Below, in pieces: positions 54,535-64,000 of a stretch of 64,000 nt of DNA. The stretch lies in assembly GCA_001586965.3 (NCBI GenBank), contig LUCW03001614.1, positions 51,001 through 115,000 on the forward strand, read 5' to 3'. Position 1 is the stretch's first letter. Each line of letters starts with the position of its first letter. A program made the translations under genes and the position numbers. The notes beneath the pieces were generated by a model. It was not told the origin of the DNA. It made no database searches and saw only the letters and a list, made by a program, of their open reading frames with translations. The DNA comes from Sphaeroforma sirkka. Its lineage: Eukaryota > Opisthokonta > Ichthyosporea > Ichthyophonida.

Positions 54535-57500
54535 TTGTGCTATCATCAGCAATTTTCCCTAACGGCAAGCCCCCATACCAATCAGTATTTGAAAAATACT
54601 GGCATGCCCAACCAGTCCTCAATCGCCACCACTTTCTTTGGTATCTTTCGTCTAAATCGGTATCGCAGCCAAATCGCCGCGGAAGCTCTACCAGTTTCAT
54701 CCGCCTTTGTGTTCCTAGCGACGCTGTCGCCCAGGTGAGACGACATGCAACACTTACGTGGAAATGGCAGTTTGATAAAAACATTGACCCCCGCTCCCAA
54801 CAACATCCCGACGTTATGAAAGCAGCCTTAATCCACTATCTCCGCACCAGGCAGGAGGCCCGCTGCACACATGAACGAGCGCCAAATATTCTTGCTCGCA
54901 GCATGGATGTACTACTGAGCCCCACCCCTTTGTCAACTGCAATAACAAAGGCATCCTCCGATCTACCGCGGACCGTCTCCAGAAAGCTTACCAAGCAAAA
55001 CATGATGCAAACCTATTCTCATCTAACCCGCGAATTCTGGCAAACGCTAAAGAATCAGCGCGTGCAAAACCCGGACGACTTCATATACCAACGGTCTCCC
55101 CGACACAATCGTCTGACACGATGGATAGCAATACGCAGCCTCAGCTTTCCACGAAAGACTCTTCGACGACAATGATATGGAAATGGCTGACAACGTTAAA
55201 GAAGAGTGCTCAGTAGTATTGACCGATGATGAACAATGTTAGGATCAATGAGAATGACGCTCTTCAGCCCACAAATACTCAACAGATAAGTGTTTGAACG
55301 TTATATCGATTTTAAGTCAGGTTGATAATATGCATGTGGTTGAAATCTGGCATAACACCGAATTTCTTAATCATATACGCTCGAACACACACTTTCCCTA
55401 ACGGCAAGCCCCCATCCCTATCAGTATTTGAAAAGTACTGGCATGACCAACCAGTCCTCAATCGCCACCACTTTCTCTGGTATCTTTCGTCTAAATTGGT
55501 ATCTCAGCCAAATCGCCGCGGAAGCTCCACCAGTTTCATCCGCCTTTGTGTTCCTAGCGACGCTGTCGCCCAGGTAAAATGACATGCAGCACTTACATGG
55601 AAATGGTAGCTTGATAAAAACATCGACCCCCGCTCCCAACAACATTCAGCTGGATAAAAACATCCAGACATCCTCCAATCTATAGCGGATCGTCTCCAGA
55701 ATGCTTACCAAGCAAAGCATAATGCAAACCTCTTCTCACCTAACCCGAAAATCCCGGCAAACGCTAATCTTTCCTGAACCACTGCAGCGACTAAGAGAGC
55801 CATATCATATGTTCATACATTGTAATATACATACTTTTATCCCTATCATATACTACATCACACTACACGGCATAATATCTCACACCCTTCACACTGTGGT
55901 ACTGGTTCCACCGGATACCGAACCCTCCACTGATGTCACTTCCACTATACGCCTCGACGATGTAATGGAGGAAATACTACGCTATCCCAACAAAGGGCCT
56001 GACGCCGACGGGATCCATATCCTTCTCCTGAAGGCCGCAATGGAGCGCTCTACCAAACACCGGACATTAGGACGCCCCGACGCCTGATTAGACTCCTTGC
56101 CGAAGCATTCACTGAAATATTGAAGGCGGGTACCTTTCCTACAGCCCTAAACTGCTGCATTCTGACAGCGCACCCAAAGAAAGCTTCTGCGCCACGCTGG
56201 AATGCCCAAAAACTGGATCGACTGCGTCCGCGCGCTGTTTGGGAGGGTCCCCATCCGAGTGACATATCGCGGCATGTTCTCGTTTCTATTCCATAGAACG
56301 AATGACATCCTGCATGTCTCAATCGTCGCCCCCCAGCTATTTATTATCTACATGGATTCCTTAGCTGTCGCACTAGCACAATTTTGGCCCAAGCTCTTCC
56401 GCTTTTATTTATTTGTTGATGACACACTATCCAAGCTCCTCGATCGGCTTCGCTCCCGCCCTTCTTAGATGACATTGATGCGTGGGGACGCAAATCTGGC
56501 CTCGAACAGAGTGTCATTAAACCCCGAGTACGATCTACCGACTTGCGACACGCGGCGCCAACCTGCCGTATAAATGGTGAGCTTATGTAGAAATACGGCC
56601 TCCGGTCAGTCTAAAATATCAAGATCAATTGAGATAATACATTGGTTTTATTTGTATTTTAAATAATTTAGTACAAGCTCTTTTTCCAATATTTCCAAAG
56701 TGTTCTAAATTCACTTTGATGGCTCCAATAGCCTGAGTATTTGGTATGACTCATCTACTTGGACCTATTTGAGACATTAGTAGATGTAGGATATTATAAA
56801 CTAAATTTTATAATCTCCGAACTACTACTTATAGATTTTGGTCCTCCCGCCAATCTCCAAAATCCAATAAGTCTTTTTCTTTTTTTAACTTTTCTTCAGA
56901 TGGAACTTTATTTATATCAGCTAATGTATTAACGTGACTTACGTTATTATGTCTATTTACAAATTAGGCAAGTGGTCATGAACACTTAGTACTTCTAGTG
57001 AAAATTATTCAATAAAGAACAGCTAGAGGTACGCCCTGTGTGATCGAGGATATTTAGGCTCTTAACAAGAGGCAGTCCCGATCATTCTTACACAAGCTAC
57101 CACTGCTAAATCCTAACTGACTAAATTGTATTTTAGTTTAATATAGTTTCAAACCTAGTAATTTCCATCGAAGTTTACACTTATCACACCGACACTTGCA
57201 GACGCACCTTGGAACACACGTTTCCTCCCCTGAACTAAATATCTGGGGTTCTCGCTCTCTCACGGAGTACCAGAAATCAACCTCGCCAGACATATGGAAT
57301 CCCTGGTTGCAGCATTGTCACTAGGTATCGTCTTATGGCTTCCATGGCTTCAGCTGGCGACACCCCCGCAACCGACTGGTGATGTTCAGAACATTCGTCC
57401 TATCCACGGCTACATATGGACTGAATATTATTGCCTGGGCTCCGCCTATATGGAAGGATGCGTTGGAATCTCTTTTTGAGCGCTTTAACTCAGCACTCAT

Positions 57501-58500
57501 CCAAGCAGCAGCCATCATCACGGGCACTAACTTCACTTCAGTTCTCCGCGCGACCATTCGCAGACTACCTCGGAGGTTGCCTGGGAATACAACTCGACTC
57601 AATGCCCAGCACAAATCCACTTACCCCTCTGACGCAACCCGCCTGGGCCCCTCACCTAAAAACTGTACACAAAACGTACACCCGACCATGTAGCCCTCCG
57701 CCAACGCTGGGACGACATCAGGAAGAACTCAACAAACGTTGGTTCAACAAAGAGATCGCGGTAATGTCCTGGCGCCAATACTACTACCAACTGAATATGG
57801 GTAAACCGCCAACCTCAAACCGAGACACAGCCAGACACGACAGCTTTGATCGCTGTTTCCAGTCTACACTAATCCGACTCTCTGTGCTGGACCACCGCAC
57901 CGACGGCTGTTTCTGCCCTGTCTGCCCCGGTAGCTAAAATTTTACCACCAGCCACTTTACCTGCATCCAACAGCTGATTCGACGCATCCTGGTAGGTCCA
58001 AAACTGCCGCCCATTGGCCCTGACCTCCTTCAGTAATTACAGGAGTGCCACGACTTCTACGGTATCTGGACCCTCCACGAACACCTTGGACCTTTTCTCC
58101 AGCATGTTGAAGAACCACCACACCCTCACCCATGCCTGACATATAAACAGATGTTCCCTATACCCCGGCTTATCACGCTGTTGAAGTACTACTTCCAAAT
58201 TTCGGTTCAAACCAAATCATCGCGCTTGTTTGGTTCCGCCTATGATACTCCCGATCTAGGCCAGCCAACACATACCGAATTTATCCGTGGTCTGGTGCGG
58301 CATTGGCTTACCCCCATCCTCGCTCCTCGACTGGAATATGAGGGATAACCTGGCCATTCTCGGTATTTCATACTCTGCACTAACCCATTCCCGTACCACA
58401 GAGGTGGGTACTCCACTTAGTAGGTCAGCAAGCGAATATATGGAACATTCGATAGTAACAGTGTTTTCTCAACACCGGCCCGAAATTTACTGACCACTTC
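54535..58500 (+). mobile_element. decayed non-LTR (LINE-like) retrotransposon with duplicated segments
   Basis: Reverse-transcriptase pieces on the + strand: about 55930-56090 (EEILRYPNKGPDADGIH), about 56200-56460 (NWIDCVRALFGRVPIRVTYR...FVDDT, the catalytic box), then after an AT-rich stretch (56570-57180) a C-terminal part (57380-57940: LSTATYGLNIIAWAPPIWKD and CFCPVC). Frames change repeatedly, so it is not functional. Upstream, a ~250-bp segment at 54553-54800 (FPNGKPPYQSVFEKYWHAQP and onward) recurs nearly identically at 55393-55640. A ~68-bp sequence (TTCCTGAACCACT-CAGCGACT) occurs at 55771 and 58514, on either side of the RT. I see no integrase or protease. The clade is unresolved. 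Confidence 0.7.
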
Positions 58501-58630
58501 TTCCCATCAATTTTTCCTGAACCACTACAGCGACTATGAGAGCCATACCATATGTTCATACATTGTAACATACATACTTGTCATTTTTGAAATAAATATT
58601 ATTATCCCTAAGTCACAGCCCCAAATGGCC

Positions 58631-58698
58631 GCTGAGGCCCAGAAAGGTCGCTGAGGCCCAGAAAGGTCGCTGAGGCCCAGAATGGCGCTGAGGCCAAG
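58631..58698. repeat. 19-bp tandem repeat, 4 copies
   Basis: GCTGAGGCCCAGAAAGGTC at 58631 and 58650, with variants at 58669 and 58687, just downstream of the retrotransposon remnant. Confidence 0.9.
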
Positions 58699-58699
58699 A

Positions 58700-59815
58700 T
58701 ATTGGCCGGTCCCAAAAATAAAATTAAATGGCCGAAGATTTTTAAGACGGTTTTGGCTTCTACACACAATTCTAAATCCCGTGACGAAAGCCGATTTTGG
58801 ATTAAGAAATTCTTTCACATAGAAAATGAAGTTTCCTTTTTTCTTCTTCTTTTTTTTTCCTGTATAATCTTTTGAAGCGACTGCACCATACTACCACTCT
58901 AGTAGCAATAGAGAGAACTCTACATAGTACATACTACTCTCTCTAGTTTTTTGTAGAAGTAAAGACTCTAACGAGAGTGAGACAGTGAGACGTGAGTAGA
59001 CTATGTGTTTTTTTTACTTTGTATGTACTTTTTTGGAGGCGCATCATGGCATTTATTCAGAAATAAATACTCTTTTGCCTTTATTTTTTTTAAAATAATT
59101 GTCATAGTTTCAGCTATATGTATCGTATTTAGCCTTTCTGTTTTTTGCCGCCCTCTCTCAGAGTCTCAGGTATTTTTATTTTGTTTTATTTTTGTTTTTC
59201 TGTTATGTTTTGCTTTTAATAAAACAAAGAAAAACAAAAAACAGAATATTTCGTTACATAGACGATTACTCGACTCTCGAGAGTCGAAACTCGAGAACTG
59301 TATTTCAAGTTAAAAATAGACTGGGTATTCCTGTATATAGTGTGTTTGTGGTCAGTATTGTGTTTTTTCTCGTTTTATAGAGATCATATAATATTATTTT
59401 TAAATGCACACCCCGTTGACCGTTGACCCGTAGCAATTCAAATGTATAAATATTACACAACTGTACGAAAATTTGACGCGCCAAAAACATTTCCCTCTAG
59501 ACTCTAGTAGAGAAGAAAGAAAACATGGCTGAACGCCTGAACGGGCTAACGTCCGTAGGACGCAAAAATACATAAAATAAAAGGATTTGTTCTGTTGTTC
59601 CGTGTTCATCCTCCTCTAAATTTAGTTCCTATGCGTGCGTGTTTGTGTATGTTGTGGAGCGGCAGCACAAAACTTACCAATCCAGAAAACAAAATCATAG
59701 GTCTTTTAACCCGATGAGTCGATGTTGCTTCTATAAGATTGTTTCCCATGTATTGTAGTATTTTCAATTTTTCCGTAACAACTCGAACGCGCAAAAGAGG
59801 GATTAGTTTGGTATA
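58700..59815. other. gene-poor DNA upstream of FIBP
   Basis: Homopolymer-rich, with an imperfect inverted repeat (TTTTGTTTTTCT and AGAAAAACAAAA, about 59180-59245) and a palindrome GACTCTCGAGAGTC near 59271. The 3' end must contain the FIBP promoter and 5' UTR; no motif is identified. Confidence 0.5.
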
Positions 59816-60096
59816 ATGGCGCATATACGTGCTATGGTGCGATCGCACACAACCGTTAACAAGGACGTTTATCAGCAATGGTTGGTTGGAAAATCGCTGA
59901 CGGAAATTGTAGAACAACAAGTTGCGACACACACTAGCTCGGCATGGCCGCCACCGTATCTGCTATATGATCTACTTCTTACCGAAGTTAAGGATGAAGT
60001 ACGGAACTACAACATTCTTCTGCATTACCTGAAACATCCTTTGGTACGTCTATGATTTCGATTTTTGCAAGTAAGTCTTAGGTCATATATATACAG

Positions 60097-60191
<95 letters not shown>

Positions 60192-60257
60192 GCATAATAT
60201 ATGTATGTATGTATACATATATGTATATATACATATGCATGCATGTTATGTATAGAT

Positions 60258-60311
<54 letters not shown>

Positions 60312-60337
60312 ATATATTATAATATATATATATGTAT

Positions 60338-60375
<38 letters not shown>

Positions 60376-60390
60376 ATATATATAATATAT

Positions 60391-60422
<32 letters not shown>

Positions 60423-60574
60423 ATATACATATAACATATTATATATATATATATATATATATATCCACCACATTTATATGTACATTGAAAGGCAAGATCA
60501 TATGCTCTCAAAAAAAGACCATATATATTTTCATGATTATTTTATACATAAAAAAATATATATATATATTTTAT

Positions 60575-60616
<42 letters not shown>

Positions 60617-62988
60617 TGTATGTATGTATATACATATATAGGTATATGTATTTATTTTCATATATAGATATAGAGATATATAACATTTACAGAAAACGAA
60701 CATTGTTTATATACAAGTATATATATATATATATATATAATATTTGTATATATATATATTGATTCGTTCGGGTATCTACTTGTGTATACATTGATATATC
60801 TATATGCTTGTATAACCATATATATATATGTATATATATACGAGACGTGTGTTGACTCTTTTACTGGTTGAGAAGCAATATTCGAGTTGCTCTGCGAAAC
60901 TACCCTGTATTTGGCGCAGACTTTTTTGTCTTTTTTATATTCAGAAATGTTAAACATGAGCACGCGTACTAGTCACGTAAGAGACTCGTCTGTTGTATAT
61001 TGCGAAAGTTCGGAGCCGTTGCCGCTGAACTAGACCATGAGTGATGTGCATCTCCATCTGTCTGTGCATTATTGTACACGTACACAAACATCGATCACGG
61101 ACTTGTCCGTATTCTCGCAACGAATTAGCTACAGAATTTTTTTCGTACATACAGTCTTTCTGGTGTGCATATAGTACAACCTTACCTGCGTACGCGCATA
61201 ACGTACATGTACATCTAAATATTCCTGTGTGTGCACATGTACCACTCCCTTGGAGAGCACAGCCATCATCGACTATTTTGTTCACACACAAGAGCACACC
61301 TCGCCATGAGCATATTGGTAGTGCTGGTTTCAACAAGTACATTACTATGTCAGTAAGTACCTGTCCACGCAGCGACCAATTGACAGCACACTCGACTGTT
61401 GCTCTCCAACTCAGTAGGTGCATCCGTCTGTCGCTAGCACAGATACATATACTCGCTTTATTATACTTTGGAGTTCATCTATATGCAAACACCCACCAAT
61501 AAGCCTGTAAATAAACGGATCTTCACAATACATGCCCGTTACTAATATCTATGGGTTTGTTCATATACTTCACAGTATCTACCGACCCAGAGGCTAATGC
61601 AACTGGCACCCTCTACCATCAACATTCTCCTGGAAGGCTACTACGGCTTTGACGAGGCTTTCATGCGCCAGCTGTTGGGAAAGAAACTCACGATGCGGTA
61701 TGGTTGAGTATTCCCGGAGGTGCGTTTTCAGTGTGTGTATGAGTGAGTGTGTGTATGTTTGAGTGTGTGTATGTATGTGTGTGTGTATGTGTGATTGTGT
61801 GTATGTATGAGTGTGTGTATGTATGAGTGAGTGTGTGTATGTTTGAGTGTGTGTATGTGTGTGTGTGTGTATGTGTGATTGTGTGTATGTATGAGTGTGT
61901 GTATGTATGAGTGTATGTGTGAGTGGGGTTATGTATGAGTGTGTGTATGTATGCGTGTGTATATGTGAGTGTGTGTAGTTGAGTGTGTGTATGTATGATT
62001 GTATGTATGTATGAGTGTGAGTATGTGTATGTACGAGTTTGTTTATGTGTAAGTGTATGTATGTATGAGTGCATGGTATGTATGAGTGTATGTATGTATG
62101 ATTGCATGTATGTATGAGTGTGTGAGTGCATGGTATGTATGAGTGTTAGGGCAAGGTGTGCCTAAGTGACTGATTATTGATGTGCGTATACGTATGGTAG
62201 AACTTAGTTGAATGTTAGTACGCTCTGAAGTGTATATGTGCACGTAGATATGTATGTGCGTAAGAGTATGTATACAAATACAAACAAGTGTGGTGAAGCG
62301 TGTAGTCTTTGGTAGTTGTGAATGTTCTCATAGCAGGTATGGATTTCTGCACGTATATACGGATATATATGAATGCAATATCTGAGCATGTGTGCATCTA
62401 TGGGCTTCTACAATTGTGTACTGTACTGTATGTGTATAAATATATGTATAGTACTCACTCCCTGAGCGGTTGCCGCAGTCAGTTGGTATAATACACCGGG
62501 CACCTACGGTTGGAGATGCAGTGCTCTTTCAGTGAAAGGTCTGTCGAAGAACCTCTTGAGATGATGTATCAGGAGGCAAGTTTTTGAGTAATAGAACTGT
62601 CATACGCCCAACTGTAGTACTTAGCAAATTGTATCCACGGCCGAGTATATCCCAATGTATTGGGCTAGTTGGACGCAAAGCACAAGGATATATATATATA
62701 TATATTGTGTATAAATAGTGTATATATATATTTAAATATTACAGTACGCAGCTTTCACTTCAGGAACGTCAAGCCAACTAATGCTCACCCATCCTGTACA
62801 CGCATATATATATACAGACGATCAAGGCGGAAGCTGGAGTCCATCTCACGAAAGGTGAAGATTAGTATGCACAGTTGTCGGCGGCAGTTTGACAACCTCA
62901 AGCGCATATACCGCACAATCGACGATGGAGACGGCACTCTGATTGAGCGCATCCAGAAGTTCTTCTTGCTGTCCCCACGATTGACTCA
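59816..62988 (+). CDS. FIBP homologue (FGF1 intracellular-binding protein), first three exons
   Basis: Exons 59816-60043, 61576-61697 and 62818-62988 join in phase (0-0, 0-2, 2-2) through donors GTACGT, GTATGG and GTATGT and acceptors CACAG and TACAG. The product matches animal FIBP from its N-terminus: [19 protein letters not shown], then [18 protein letters not shown] and [14 protein letters not shown]...[12 protein letters not shown], all family hallmarks. FIBP is a mostly helical intracellular protein that binds FGF1 in animals. Its ancestral role is unknown, since it occurs in lineages without FGF. ATG 59816 fits the family start. The remaining ~230 residues must lie beyond 62988, mostly past the window. 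An open stretch at 62532-62578 between exons 2 and 3 was not used: direct joining keeps family length and phase. Confidence 0.9.
60090..60840. repeat. (TA)n block in FIBP intron 1
   Basis: Several (TA)n tracts (60102-60185, 60265-60300, 60435-60463, 60577-60612) starting about 45 bp after the exon 1 donor. Confidence 0.95.
61725..62150. repeat. TGTG/TATG microsatellite in FIBP intron 2
   Basis: Runs of GTGTGTATGTATGAGTGTG and related units for about 420 bp, starting some 30 bp after the exon 2 donor, so again at the 5' end of an intron. Confidence 0.92.
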
Positions 62989-63139
62989 GTATGTTTTGTA
63001 TTGCAGTGTGGGATGGAGTGCTTTGTCGGTTGTGCGTGTATATGATGGCGAGACAATGGATAGTTCCTGAATGCACTCGAAAAAACGGGTCACTAGTTCA
63101 TAATAATACAAGTGTATATACATGTTTCGTGTATCGCCA

Positions 63140-63176
63140 TATGTACATGTATATATATATATATATATGTGTATGT

Positions 63177-63228
<52 letters not shown>

Positions 63229-63242
63229 ATATATATATATAT

Positions 63243-63303
<61 letters not shown>

Positions 63304-63516
63304 TTATATATACATATATATAAAACACATAACATATCACAACACACACACACATATATATATATATATATGTATATGTATATACATATATGGATATAGA
63401 TATATGTGCAGATATATAAAATATATATATACATTATAATCATATATGTATATATATATATATATATATACATATACATACATATATATACATATAATAT
63501 ATATATGTTATATATA

Positions 63517-63553
<37 letters not shown>

Positions 63554-63568
63554 TACAAATACATACAT

Positions 63569-63648
<80 letters not shown>

Positions 63649-63690
63649 AAAGATATATATACAGTATATGTATATATATATATATATATA
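63140..63690. repeat. (TA)n block in FIBP intron 3
   Basis: Successive (TA)n, (CATA)n and (CA)n tracts, the longest at 63580-63643. Confidence 0.95.
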
Positions 63691-64000
63691 TGTTAATACA
63701 ACCAAATCTCAGCTACCACACGCAACTAGTAGAGATGCCGTATTAGAATACATCGTTCTGGAAGTGTCTGGAAATATACTTCATTTGAATTGCCTCCTTC
63801 ATCCTATCCGCTTGTGTGTGTAATCAAAGTTGGCACTGTACTGTTTGTTCATATGTTCACTATTGCGCTAGCCTGTGGTCTTGTGCCAGATCTCTACCAC
63901 GATACGTGTGACTCGTTAGTTGTAGGTACGTCTGTGTATTACGCAAGCGCATGCAGCGATGATCTGCTTCGTACCTCCATATGACAAGTAGTAGGTAAAC
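63691..64000. other. window end, probably FIBP intron
   Basis: Open stretches here (for example about 63825-63920, ending at a GTAGGTAC donor-like site) do not match the FIBP segment expected next, so I do not call an exon. Confidence 0.4.

Noticed and set aside
62532-62578. Extra FIBP exon with a GCAAGT or GTATCA donor
   Set aside because: Joining 61697 directly to 62818 keeps phase and gives family length between GKKL and SCRRQFDN; the extra piece would insert about 16 residues not seen in FIBP.

Overview
The window looks like nuclear DNA from a unicellular eukaryote, most plausibly a close relative of animals such as an ichthyosporean (inference). The signs are spliceosomal GT-AG introns with GTATGT or GTAAGT donors, a copine, a 7TM-RGS receptor, a FIBP homologue and a temptin/copper-monooxygenase gene. 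Many introns carry (TA)n tracts and minisatellites. I see no operons, CRISPR arrays or prokaryotic signals. Exons were joined by hand from splice sites and reading phase; an unbroken chain of compatible phases is the main support for the multi-exon models.

Layout. 0-4 kb: 3' part of a copine gene (+) behind (TA)n tracts, then tRNA-Lys(CTT). 5.3-8.2 kb: three-exon 7TM-RGS receptor (-). 8.2-17.2 kb: mostly microsatellites, minisatellites and gene-poor DNA, with one possible small gene (+) at 9.8-10.3 kb. 17.27-20.19 kb: a remarkable RNA-repair locus (+) with 2H phosphoesterase, helical region, dual-specificity phosphatase, P-loop kinase and RNA ligase in one transcription unit, interrupted by stops and frameshifts. 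20.4-32.3 kb: a long, unrecognised, at least 14-exon gene or gene pair (-) with big repeat-filled introns. 34.1-34.7 kb: a foldback element. 34.9-42.2 kb: a six-exon gene (-) for an unrecognised, largely disordered protein of about 1,397 residues. 42.3-44.2 kb: exons of another unrecognised gene (-). 45.2-46.6 kb: tandem arrays. 47.4-51.7 kb: a complete 12-exon gene (-) for a secreted temptin-domain copper type II monooxygenase of about 605 residues. 51.7-59.8 kb: AT- and homopolymer-rich, gene-poor DNA with a decayed non-LTR (LINE-like) retrotransposon. 59.8 kb to the end: 5' half of a FIBP homologue (+).

Two things stand out. One is the all-in-one RNA break-repair locus. The other is a recurring pattern in which tandem repeats begin at, or copy, the splice sites of real exons (at least four 5' splice sites and one 3' splice site). 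Three ordinary genes also carry one apparent frameshift each, at A6, A7 or C6 runs. This points to homopolymer base-calling errors in the assembly and contrasts with the RNA-repair locus, whose lesions do not sit in homopolymers.
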